In this document: positions 29,039 to 37,782 of the stretch, in pieces
Layout of the letters: every line of letters starts with the position of its first letter
How positions within the stretch are numbered: the stretch's first letter is position 1
DNA from: Candidatus Poribacteria bacterium
Lineage (GTDB): Bacteria; Poribacteria; WGA-4E; WGA-3G
Direction: 5' to 3'
Assembly: GCA_007571305.1 (NCBI GenBank)
Contig: RKRR01000103.1
Coordinates: forward strand, 1 to 64,000
DNA: 64,000 bases
Position numbers and translations under genes: made by a program
Notes under the pieces: generated by a model
The model's database searches: none
What the model saw: only the letters and a program-made list of their open reading frames with translations
What the model was told of the DNA's origin: nothing

Positions 29039-29605
29039 TTACTGAAAGAGTTGCGAGACCGGACAGGCGAACCCCGGCACGACATCCTCACCCGTGAGAG
29101 TATCTTCGCGCGTGAGCAGCGCAATGTCGCTTTCAGAATGATAGACTGTCACCGTTTGAGAACACGGTTCAAGCACCCAAACGAGGCGTGTGCCTGCACC
29201 CAGATAAGCAAACGCTTTGTCAACAACACGCGACTGAGCATCTGGCGGTGAGACAACTTCAATCGCCAGATCGGGAGGTATGAGAAACCCTTTGTTTTCG
29301 TCTCCATCCAACCGCTGTGTTGAAACAAACGCTACATCTGGCTTCAGACCCCGTTCACTAACCTGAAAAGTTGCCTCTACATGTACCTCACCCAACTGAT
29401 TCCCGCGTACATGCCGATCCAAATGCCTGATAACGTTAACGCTAATCTTGCTATGTACCCTTGTTGGTGGAGACATTGGCACTAATTCACCTTTGACGTA
29501 TTCATATCCATCTATATCGTTCTCAAGAAATTCCGCCAACGTCATGGAGACCTGTTCGGGTGCGAGAGTCCCTTGCGCGATTTCGTGGAGTTCTTGTTGT
29601 GTCAT
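29039..29605 (-). CDS. Uma2 family (DUF820) PD-(D/E)XK nuclease-like protein
   Basis: TLAEFLENDIDGYEYVKGELVPMSPPTRVHSKI, PDVAFVS, PPDLAIEVVSPPDAQSRVVDK, GTRLVWVLEP. Confidence 0.88.
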   Translation of the reverse strand: MTQQELHEIAQGTLAPEQVSMTLAEFLENDIDGYEYVKGELVPMSPPTRVHSKISVNVIRHLDRHVRGNQLGEVHVEATFQVSERGLKPDVAFVSTQRLDGDENKGFLIPPDLAIEVVSPPDAQSRVVDKAFAYLGAGTRLVWVLEPCSQTVTVYHSESDIALLTREDTLTGEDVVPGFACPVSQLFQ

Positions 29606-29664
29606 ACCTTTAAAAACCCTCGTTTGATGTTTTATTGCGAATGTGCCATGAAAATCATTTTACT

Positions 29665-29837
29665 ATTTCAACCCAAGTTGCTACCTTGTAGCATAACCTG
29701 TTAGGTTGTGCATAAATGTCCACAGGAAACCAACGGCCTCCTATGCTGCAAAAACCTCCAAAGACTGAAGGCTTTTCGCTGAAAAACGGCATCTATGGGT
29801 TTCCTAAAAACGTGTCCGTAGCAATTTAGGTTATTTA
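29665..29837 (+). repeat. MITE-like repeat copy 5 (subfamily A)
   Basis: tttcaacccaagttgctac ... tgtagcataacctgttaggttgtgca ... gtccgtagcaatttaggttattta. Confidence 0.72.
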
Positions 29838-29876
29838 ACCGTCTGTTTGTCACGTGGGAAGATAGGTCTCTGTCTA

Positions 29877-32297
29877 CTAAACCAACCCACCCCGTTTCCG
29901 CAAAAACCACTCGAACCCAAGCAACGCGATAACCACACCGAAAATAAGGGGCATATCCCAGATATCGACATCCGTAATTTTTGACGTTGCACTTTCCACG
30001 AGCGGAATCTGGTTCACAAGTTGAGGCACCTCTTCCATAGTGTAGTACTTGCCTCCACTCCCTTCAGCAAGTGTTTTAAGAAGTGCTACGTTCATCTCAG
30101 CGTTACTAAATTCGGCGTAGGATGTTTTCACCTCGAAAAGGGTCTGTTGTTCTCCTAAGTTTTCGCCATCAAGGGTCCCAGTCGCAGTGACGGTGTATTC
30201 GCCGTAACGATTCGGAATAAAACGCGCCGTGTAGAGTCCATCTTTACCGAGGACCTGTTCAAGTTTTAATTCCCTGCGTTTCCCCGTTTCATCAAGAACG
30301 ACGGCTCGGATTTTCGCGTTGTTTGTCAGTTGAAATTGTTGATCCGTAGCGGTAACCTCAATCACAACAGGTTCTTTCAAAGCGTAAGCCGTTTTTGCGA
30401 CATCGAGTTTAATATGTTCCTTCGGGGCAGTTGTTAGCCACTTTGCAACCTGTCGCCAGAACCGTTCAGGACTATCCGCTTGGTGCCAGAATCGTTGGTC
30501 TCCATCTTCGTGAGAAGGTAGCATCTGCCAACGCCAAGAGGTGTGCGGTGTAAATACCATTACGCGTCCAGCATTGTAATTATGCGTTGCGATAAGAATG
30601 CGATTGCCGAATTCGTTCCGATCGGTTGGGTGCTCCGCCAAAACAAGTGCTCCTGCTTTGGCACGTTTCACTTTACTATACCCCTTCAGCGTAGGTAAGA
30701 TCTGCCAACGTTCCAAATTCTCGGTAGGCAGATCCGCCAAAGCCATCAGAGTTTCTACTTTCCCCTCTGGTGTGAGTTGCAACTTATAGCCCCTATCCGC
30801 AATAGACTGTGAATTCGTGGTTGATCTGCCGAGTCGCCTCGGTGCTAGTGGAGGTGGTGGGGATCCAATCTCCAATTCTACAGGAAGACATTGCGCAATC
30901 GACGTGTTGATATAGGAATCGGAAATCTGATGATTACCTAAAGAATGAGAACCTCCCAGCATCAGCAGTCCGCCGCCTCGTATGCGTACAAACTCAACTG
31001 TATTCTCCAACTGTGAAGGTGTTAATTCGGAAGCAGCCACATTGCCTAAAATAATGGCATCAAAGTCAAAAAGGGTCTCCTTATCGTCTGGATAAAATTG
31101 AAAATCGTGTGATGCCTCCGCGCGGGTGCCGCCATACGTCCGCCTACCGTCATCAGAGATGCTTTTCAAAAACCGATCCGTTAATTGGATGTTCGGATCG
31201 TTTTTCAAAGCCCGTTTTATAAAGCCGAATTCATAACGCGGTTTGCCATCAACGAATAGGATTTTTACACGTTTGGTAGGCGTTACCTTGAGTAAGAACG
31301 TTTTGGCATTGTTTTGTGGGACGGCTTCTGCTTCTCCTAACTCTGCATGTATTTCAAATTTTTGCGTGCCGGCTTCGCGCGGGATAAATTTAAGCAAGAC
31401 GCGTTCTGTTTTGGTATCAGAAGTTGAGGTTGCCTCACTGAACTGCGACATCCAAGAGGCACCTTCATCCATATCGATGGACTCAGTTTTCAAGATTCGT
31501 CCGTTGTTTGTCAATTGGATGTTGACTTTTTTCCCCTTGAACCCCTTCCGTCGCAAAGTTACCCACACTTCAACAGGAAAATCCTCCTCTGCGATTCGAG
31601 GTACATCTACTTTAACAATTTCCAGATCTGGATTGCCCTCTTCTGCTCCGATGCCAACAGTATGGATTGGGAGTTTCCGTTCTCTGATTTGCATTGCGAA
31701 CTTTGCAATATCGACACTACTTTTATCTACACCATCGGTTAGTAGGACAGCTCCAGAGAGTGGGATTCCCTGTAAATCATCAAGAGCTTCGTTTAGTGCT
31801 TGTGGGATATCTGTACTTTCCCCCTCTGCCTTGGTCAACACCTCGCTCGGCACACGTTTTGCCATAGTGTCAAACGCGAAGAATCTGACTTTAAATTTAG
31901 CGTTCAGCTTTTCAAGGAGCCCTTCTTTTTCTGAAAAGAGTAGGTTGTTCGCTCGGTGCAACCGTGTCGATGAGTCAGGAGAATCGGTAATCTGCATACT
32001 TTTGGACCGATCGACCATCACCAACAGATAGGAGTCATCAGGGTTTGTTTGGTAAATTGTTAGAAAGGGCTTAAGGAGGCAGAAGGCAAGTAGACAAAGG
32101 ACAATCGTACGGAGACAGATGAGAAAGCCCCGGAAGACGCGTTGGATGCGTCCTTGGGTAGTGCGATATGCCCATATTGTAGCGGCAAAAAGCCCGACGA
32201 GTAGAACGGCTACAAGGAGCCCTGGCAGTGGCACCCCAAACGAGAAGTTCCCCTCTCGGAAAACGTCAATGGGGTACTTCATCATCTTCTCAAACAT
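29877..32297 (-). CDS. Membrane protein with VWA and glutamine-amidotransferase-like domain
   Basis: LVMVDRSKSMQI, AVLLTDGVDKSS, ILFVDGKPRYEFGFIKRAL, GGGLLMLGGSHSLG; N- and C-terminal TM helices. Confidence 0.82.
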   Translation of the reverse strand: MFEKMMKYPIDVFREGNFSFGVPLPGLLVAVLLVGLFAATIWAYRTTQGRIQRVFRGFLICLRTIVLCLLAFCLLKPFLTIYQTNPDDSYLLVMVDRSKSMQITDSPDSSTRLHRANNLLFSEKEGLLEKLNAKFKVRFFAFDTMAKRVPSEVLTKAEGESTDIPQALNEALDDLQGIPLSGAVLLTDGVDKSSVDIAKFAMQIRERKLPIHTVGIGAEEGNPDLEIVKVDVPRIAEEDFPVEVWVTLRRKGFKGKKVNIQLTNNGRILKTESIDMDEGASWMSQFSEATSTSDTKTERVLLKFIPREAGTQKFEIHAELGEAEAVPQNNAKTFLLKVTPTKRVKILFVDGKPRYEFGFIKRALKNDPNIQLTDRFLKSISDDGRRTYGGTRAEASHDFQFYPDDKETLFDFDAIILGNVAASELTPSQLENTVEFVRIRGGGLLMLGGSHSLGNHQISDSYINTSIAQCLPVELEIGSPPPPLAPRRLGRSTTNSQSIADRGYKLQLTPEGKVETLMALADLPTENLERWQILPTLKGYSKVKRAKAGALVLAEHPTDRNEFGNRILIATHNYNAGRVMVFTPHTSWRWQMLPSHEDGDQRFWHQADSPERFWRQVAKWLTTAPKEHIKLDVAKTAYALKEPVVIEVTATDQQFQLTNNAKIRAVVLDETGKRRELKLEQVLGKDGLYTARFIPNRYGEYTVTATGTLDGENLGEQQTLFEVKTSYAEFSNAEMNVALLKTLAEGSGGKYYTMEEVPQLVNQIPLVESATSKITDVDIWDMPLIFGVVIALLGFEWFLRKRGGLV

Positions 32298-32327
32298 TTT
32301 TTAATTTATCGCCTCCTGGGCTTCTGA

Positions 32328-32362
32328 CGCAAGCCTATAGAAACTTGCGGGACAATGTTCCG
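32328..32362. repeat. Short dispersed repeat (second family)
   Basis: cgcaagcctatagaaacttgcgggacaatgttccg; similar to 54509..54540 in reverse complement. Confidence 0.45.
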
Positions 32363-32426
32363 TTCTGGTTTTCTGTTAATATGGTTGGTGGTTAATCCCT
32401 CGATTCCTGCCAACTGTGCCCATTCT

Positions 32427-33428
32427 TTAAACAGGAAGTATAACGCACTGACCGGTGTGTGCTGATTCATGTAATGCGTCGATGACACGCATATTTCCAA
32501 GAGCGTCCGATATCGGTAAGTGAGTTGGTGCTCCAGTCTCCACTGCTCGACATAAATCCAGAATCTCAGCGGCATAGGGGTTCACACCATTCGCGACACG
32601 AATAGTTTCACCGTTTACAATAAAATGAGTTTCGCCTTCCGAGTTGCCCCACGCACTCTGAACAAAGAGCGTGCCATCTGTCCCAGCGATCTCATAGGAT
32701 TCGCGCCACGTCCAGCCGAAACTACAATCCAATTGCCCTGTAATACCATCGCCAAAGTCTAAAGTTCCAATCAGGGTTTCCCAAACATTGTTAATCGGTT
32801 CAAACTTGCCTGTTGCCCATACGGACTGCGGTTCTCGCCCGACGAGATAACGGATGATATTGATGCAATAACAGCCTAAATCCATAACAGCACCGCCGCC
32901 GAGATCCCCTCTTAACCGCCAATTTTTTCGGTCTGTGAGTCCAGTTGAAAAAGTAGAACGGGCGTAGCGGACCTCTCCGATTGTCCCTTCCTCGATTTTC
33001 TGTTTCACTGCAAGCGTCAAGGGATGATGTCGATACATGAAGGCTTCCATTAATCGGATGCCGGCGCGTTCTGCAACTTGAACCATCTGCTCCAATTGCG
33101 TCGTGTTAACCGCAATGGGTTTCTCAACAAGAAGACCTTTGACTCCACACCGCACTGCCTCCAAGACATTTCTGAGATGACTGGAGGGCCACGTTGCGAC
33201 TACTAAAACATCGGGTTGCTGTTTCTCCAGCATCTGTCGGAGATCGTTGTAGGTATTCTGGACATTATACTCTGTAGCAAAACGCTTGAGCGATTCAAAC
33301 TTCTCATCGCATGCGCCTACAATTTCAATTTCTGATAGATTCCGCCACGCATTACCGTGGGCGTTAGAGATACCACCACACCCGACGATTGCTACACGAT
33401 ATTTCGACGAAACTTGCGACATAACCAA
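32427..33428 (-). CDS. Gfo/Idh/MocA family oxidoreductase
   Basis: YRVAIVGCGGISNAHGNAW, LLVEKPIAVN, GAVMDLGCYCINIIRYL. Confidence 0.9.
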   Translation of the reverse strand: MVMSQVSSKYRVAIVGCGGISNAHGNAWRNLSEIEIVGACDEKFESLKRFATEYNVQNTYNDLRQMLEKQQPDVLVVATWPSSHLRNVLEAVRCGVKGLLVEKPIAVNTTQLEQMVQVAERAGIRLMEAFMYRHHPLTLAVKQKIEEGTIGEVRYARSTFSTGLTDRKNWRLRGDLGGGAVMDLGCYCINIIRYLVGREPQSVWATGKFEPINNVWETLIGTLDFGDGITGQLDCSFGWTWRESYEIAGTDGTLFVQSAWGNSEGETHFIVNGETIRVANGVNPYAAEILDLCRAVETGAPTHLPISDALGNMRVIDALHESAHTGQCVILPV

Positions 33429-33458
33429 CTCCTTTTAAAGCAAGTACAGAAGGCATTC

Positions 33459-34433
33459 TTACAAAATCTCTGAAATGGCTATAGGTCTGTCTTCTTGGGC
33501 AGATTGGTTTGCTGCCAGCGATATTGCGAGTGTCTTGACCGCATCGCTGTAAGGGCTCAAGATTGAAGACGCGTCACCACTTCGCACTGCCTCCACGAAA
33601 ACCTCATCAATTGTTGGACCCGGTTCTGTTTTATCTACCCATTCGCCATCTTCCTGTACCAAAACCCTTGATGGATTCCAATTCAGCAGCTCTCCCTCAT
33701 ATAATAAATCCAGAACATTCGCATTCGCCCAGTCCCCTGCGTAAGCCCAAGTAGCGGTCAATGAACCGACGGCACCATTCGCAAACTGAAGCGAGACACT
33801 ATTGGCATCAGGGCAATCCGTCTCCTTGAGAAACCGGTTTGCCTGCATCGCATAGACAGTTTCTACTTCTCCGCCCATGTAGCGCATCATATCGATAGTA
33901 TGGGTTGCTTGTTCGACAAGTTGACCGCCGGATTTGCCCATCTGCCGGAGCCAGGCATTTGGATCTCCATGTCCGGTGCTGCACCAATACTTACCAACGA
34001 CCATATTAATCGTTCTGCCCTGCAGGATCTGCTGTGTTATTTTTGTCGAACCGAGGTAACGAAGTTGATAACCGACACAAGTGATGAGTCCAGCGTTGGC
34101 AACCGCGGCTTCAACCTCATGGGCAATATCCATATTGATGGCGACGGGCTTCTCGACCAAAAATGGCAAGCCTCGTTCAATGACATCGAGTTCTGGCTGT
34201 CCATGAGCGAAAACAGGGAGACTCAGATAAACTGCATCTAAGTCATCTCGTTCGAGGAGGACTTGATGTGCGGTATAAGGATCGGCATTGTGTTTCTCTG
34301 CGGCACTTTGCGCCCGTTCAGTTTGAATATCGCAGACAGCCACAACACGTGCTCCTTCAATTCCGGCTAATTGATTCATGTGTCCATTCGCATTGCCGCC
34401 ACATCCGATAAATCCGATTTTAAGTTCTTTCAT
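33459..34433 (-). CDS. Gfo/Idh/MocA family oxidoreductase
   Basis: KIGFIGCGGNANGHMNQL, PFLVEKPVAINM, GGQLVEQATHTIDMMRYMGG. Confidence 0.9.
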   Translation of the reverse strand: MKELKIGFIGCGGNANGHMNQLAGIEGARVVAVCDIQTERAQSAAEKHNADPYTAHQVLLERDDLDAVYLSLPVFAHGQPELDVIERGLPFLVEKPVAINMDIAHEVEAAVANAGLITCVGYQLRYLGSTKITQQILQGRTINMVVGKYWCSTGHGDPNAWLRQMGKSGGQLVEQATHTIDMMRYMGGEVETVYAMQANRFLKETDCPDANSVSLQFANGAVGSLTATWAYAGDWANANVLDLLYEGELLNWNPSRVLVQEDGEWVDKTEPGPTIDEVFVEAVRSGDASSILSPYSDAVKTLAISLAANQSAQEDRPIAISEIL

Positions 34434-34467
34434 CTTTTACCTTTATTGTCTGTGCTCAGAGTTAGTT

Positions 34468-34630
34468 ATTAACCCAAGTTGCTACGGACACAATTTTAGA
34501 GATTCACCTGCTATTTTTTATTTAAAAACGTTCAGGAGCCGCAGCATTTCGTAGCTTAGGAGACCGGCAGCCTACGTACTAAGATACACAACCTAACAGG
34601 TGATGCTACAAAGGTGAAAACTTGGGTTAA
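34468..34630 (-). repeat. MITE-like repeat copy 6 (subfamily A, full length)
   Basis: TTAACCCAAGTTGCTACGGACAC ... GAAAACTTGGGTTAA terminal inverted repeats; reverse complement aligns with copy 2 along its length. Confidence 0.8.
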
Positions 34631-34632
34631 CC

Positions 34633-35874
34633 TTAACGCGCTTTGAAATTAACTTGTAATGCTTTTTCAATATTTTCACGTGGGTGAACACCAAACTGGA
34701 CTTCAAAATCTCGGTCAAATGCGTCTTCTTCAGCGGGATCAGGTTCAAGGGGTAGTTCTATAGGCTGTCGATTCATGGCGATTGACCGATGCGCGGCGAT
34801 CACCATCTCCTGATCTGCTCTGCCCATTTCGCCAGTCCATAGTGGCTGTATATCTTCTCGGACAGCGCGGGCGATGCCATCAAGCATCGTCGCTAATGAA
34901 ATAACCGTCTCTGAAATATCTGTCTGCCGATAAGGATTGATCCACGTTACAGTGCCTCCTAAAGACTCTGGAAGTTCCACAAAGATACGTTGCAGGGTGC
35001 CGCTCTCACTATACTCTCTCTGGACTTCGTATGTCTGTGCCCTTCCGGCGTTTTCGACGAGATCCGCATCCGTGCAAACGTTAATCGTTTCACCGCCCGT
35101 GGCACCTTGGTTTCCGTTGGTGATAATTGTTCCTCGCTCACCACAGGTCTCGAAACCCACGAGTTGGTTCCGTCCAAGACATCCATTCTTGTTCCCCACC
35201 ATTGCGATGCCAATCCCACCGTTCTCAAAATCCACGGCATAAAATTCAAGACCTTCCTGATTATGATCCCGTTTTGCCCTGTCAACGTAGGGAGAAACAG
35301 GCATTATATGCCTGATGCTACTCACCCTTTTGGGGGCGGCATCTATCCGGCATCGTATTGCAGCAAGTCCATGATAGCCGGTTGTGGAGAAGAGTCGGTA
35401 ACACTTATGGACTTTTCCAATTACGTCTTCCTTAATGAGTTTGCACACAAATTGTTCCACAGGAACGAATGGAAAATTTTCCGATGTCTGCAGTTTTACA
35501 CCGTTTTCGGCAGCCTCGGTTATCATCATATCCATCAAACCGAGTGTTGGTGCAAGCCCTGTCTCTACGTTATGCGAAATGCCACATCGAGAAAGGTAAC
35601 AGGAGACGATGTGATGTAGAGGCATCGGCACAACAACATCGCAGACATCCGGCGATGTTTCATCAATCATTTTCCGAACATCAGTGTAGGCTTTAATGCC
35701 AAGTTTCGCTGCGCCAGCTTCTGCGGATTCTGCGTGGGCATCGCACACGGCAACTATGTCAAAAGTGTCCTTTAATGTAGCGGCTGTTGACAGATGTGAT
35801 GCACCGCGTCTACCGTGGCCAATTAAGGCGTATTTTAAACGTGACATGCTACTCTTCCCCCGGTAGGCAACCAA
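34633..35874 (-). CDS. Gfo/Idh/MocA family oxidoreductase
   Basis: KYALIGHGRRGASHLSTA, VAVCDAHAESAEAGAAKLGIKAYTDVRKMI. Confidence 0.85.
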   Translation of the reverse strand: MVAYRGKSSMSRLKYALIGHGRRGASHLSTAATLKDTFDIVAVCDAHAESAEAGAAKLGIKAYTDVRKMIDETSPDVCDVVVPMPLHHIVSCYLSRCGISHNVETGLAPTLGLMDMMITEAAENGVKLQTSENFPFVPVEQFVCKLIKEDVIGKVHKCYRLFSTTGYHGLAAIRCRIDAAPKRVSSIRHIMPVSPYVDRAKRDHNQEGLEFYAVDFENGGIGIAMVGNKNGCLGRNQLVGFETCGERGTIITNGNQGATGGETINVCTDADLVENAGRAQTYEVQREYSESGTLQRIFVELPESLGGTVTWINPYRQTDISETVISLATMLDGIARAVREDIQPLWTGEMGRADQEMVIAAHRSIAMNRQPIELPLEPDPAEEDAFDRDFEVQFGVHPRENIEKALQVNFKAR

Positions 35875-35914
35875 TTCGTCGGGAATCGGAGTTCCCTCCT
35901 ACCACTGATTGCTG

Positions 35915-36862
35915 TTAATTAACGCACTGATAACCGGTCTCTCCAAGACGCTTTCGGATTTTATCTACTTCGGTTGTAGACAGTTGACGCAGGGGCCGCC
36001 GCATCGTCCTTGAGGGGAATCTGCCCATCAACCAGCGAGCGCATTTCATTCGCTGGTGCGCGTCACTGCTGGGTTCACCAAAGTTATAGACGATTCGTGC
36101 CAATGAATCTACTTGACTGCGTGCTTTACGGGCCCCAATGAGATCGTCATTGAGTGCGGCGTGTACCACATCCACCATTAGTTCCGGCACAAAACCTGCG
36201 AACCCGATGAGTGCTCCGTCACTTCCTTCCAGTAAGGAGGCGAGCAGATACTCATCATGGCACGTCAAAATAGGTACGTCCGGTGCGGCTTCTTTCAGCT
36301 GCTCATAGTCCCACCGCCAGCGCGCCATGTCGCGTGTGCCCATTTTAATGCAGATAACCTGTGGGATCTTCACCATTTCTAACATCTCTTCAAGGCTATA
36401 TCCTGCCTTTGTCCATGCGGGGTACTGGTGAACAATAATCGGTATATCTGCACCTGCGGCGACATCTTGAAAGTAACCGACTGCGGTTTCAGGGGTCCTG
36501 CCAAAACGCAACCAGTGATGGGCGGGCATCAACAGGATGGCATCCGCCCCGGCTTCCTTCGCCGCGAGTGCGTCATCAATCGCTGGGAGGCTCCCTTCCG
36601 CACTCACCCCTGAAACGACTTTAACTCGGTCACCAACGGCTTCAGCAGTAATTTGCGTAACGCGTTGTCTTTCGTGCAAGCGGAGGGACATGATTTCGCC
36701 TGTATGTCCGTTACAGACAACACCTTTTATCCCCGGAACACTTGCGAGTTCCTGCATATACTGCCGCAATCCGGCTTCGTCAATCGATTCATCTTCCTGA
36801 AAAGGACAGAGCGTCGCTGGAAATACACCTGTCCACGGATGATGTTGCCAGTTCATTTTCAC
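35915..36862 (-). CDS. Dihydrodipicolinate synthase family protein (class I aldolase)
   Basis: WTGVFPATLCPFQEDESIDEAGLRQYMQELASVPGIKGVVCNGHTGEIMSL, VIVHQYP region, VICIKMGTRD. Confidence 0.88.
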   Translation of the reverse strand: MKMNWQHHPWTGVFPATLCPFQEDESIDEAGLRQYMQELASVPGIKGVVCNGHTGEIMSLRLHERQRVTQITAEAVGDRVKVVSGVSAEGSLPAIDDALAAKEAGADAILLMPAHHWLRFGRTPETAVGYFQDVAAGADIPIIVHQYPAWTKAGYSLEEMLEMVKIPQVICIKMGTRDMARWRWDYEQLKEAAPDVPILTCHDEYLLASLLEGSDGALIGFAGFVPELMVDVVHAALNDDLIGARKARSQVDSLARIVYNFGEPSSDAHQRMKCARWLMGRFPSRTMRRPLRQLSTTEVDKIRKRLGETGYQCVN

Positions 36863-36913
36863 AACTTTACCTCTGGTTCATGGATTCAGGACAGATCTCT
36901 CAAGGGGATTATA

Positions 36914-37050
36914 TAAACCAAGTTTCCAGTTTGTAGCATCACCTGTTCGGTTGTGCATCTTACAGCACGCAGGAGACCAACAGTCTCCTACGCTACGAAA
37001 CTCGCTAATGGTCAAATCCCTGAAAGTGTCAGAATCCATCTAACCTAACT
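36914..37050 (+). repeat. MITE-like repeat copy 7 (diverged subfamily A)
   Basis: aaaccaagtttccagtttgtagcatcacctgttcggttgtgcatcttacagcacgcaggagaccaacagtctcctacg. Confidence 0.6.
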
Positions 37051-37101
37051 GCTTTTTTATTAAAAATTCCGTACGATCCCCCAAATTAAATTTCATTTTA
37101 A

Positions 37102-37131
37102 CTTGATTTTGCATGTGAAATCAAGTATTAT
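37102..37131 (+). promoter_or_regulatory. Promoter of the ccmE operon with embedded inverted repeat
   Basis: TTGATT-17 bp-TATTAT; CTTGATTT-tgcatgtg-AAATCAAG palindrome spans the -35 and spacer. Confidence 0.55.
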
Positions 37132-37208
37132 TTTAAAGAAGATGGTTCATCTCGTCAGAAGAACTGAAAAATCACGTCTACTGGTTCTGATTAATAGAGG
37201 ATGTCCAA

Positions 37209-37655
37209 GTGCAAAAACAGAGAAGACTTAAAGTGATTGCCGCGAGCGTCATTTTGTTATGTGGTATGGCATTTTTAGTGCTAACTGGGATTAAAAGAAC
37301 AAGTATTCAGCATTTCACGCCAGCTGCTCTTGTGGCAGATGGCAGCAAAATGAACAATCAGCAGGTCCAAGTTGATGGGCTCATCGCAGAGGATAGTTCC
37401 GAATGGGATGCTGCCAATTTTAAGCTCACTTTTGCTGTACTCGACCGCGAAACTGCGGCAACAGTCAACGTGATTTACAAGGATCGACTGAAACCGGATA
37501 ATTTTACAGATGGTGGTAGCGTTTTCGTAGAAGGCAAATATGATGCAACGCAGAACCTCATTGTCGCATCTAAACTCATGACGAAATGTGCCTCGAAATA
37601 CGAGGGAGCAGAAAGTGCAACACCTACAAATGAGACATCGTACATCTCGCAATAA
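37209..37655 (+). CDS. ccmE: Cytochrome c-type biogenesis protein CcmE, CXXXY variant
   Basis: VQVDGLIAEDS, VNVIYKDRLKPDNFTDGGSVFVEGKYDATQNLIVASKLMTKCASKYEG (CASKY in place of HxxxY). Confidence 0.9.
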   Translation: MQKQRRLKVIAASVILLCGMAFLVLTGIKRTSIQHFTPAALVADGSKMNNQQVQVDGLIAEDSSEWDAANFKLTFAVLDRETAATVNVIYKDRLKPDNFTDGGSVFVEGKYDATQNLIVASKLMTKCASKYEGAESATPTNETSYISQ

Positions 37656-37782
37656 GAAATACTTAACATTTTAGCAACATGCTCAACAACACCTTTTTGA
37701 TGCCGCTGACAACGTCGATGTCCCTACCGGTTACTCGGAAGGGGCTGAACCTGCTATCAGCAGTGAGGAGGTCCAGAAACGA

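Noticed and set aside
31243-32031. 262-aa plus-strand ORF
   Set aside because: Entirely antisense to the well-supported VWA membrane protein gene; low-complexity Ser/Thr-rich translation with no recognisable family.
32306-32575. 89-aa minus-strand ORF before the Gfo/Idh/MocA gene
   Set aside because: Overlaps the conserved C-terminus of the oxidoreductase in another frame; the non-overlapping part contains a dispersed repeat.
34468-34630. Possible small regulatory RNA gene
   Set aside because: Multiple near-full-length copies in both orientations with terminal inverted repeats fit a mobile repeat better.
34990-35619. 209-aa plus-strand ORF
   Set aside because: Antisense to a Gfo/Idh/MocA gene; shadow ORF.
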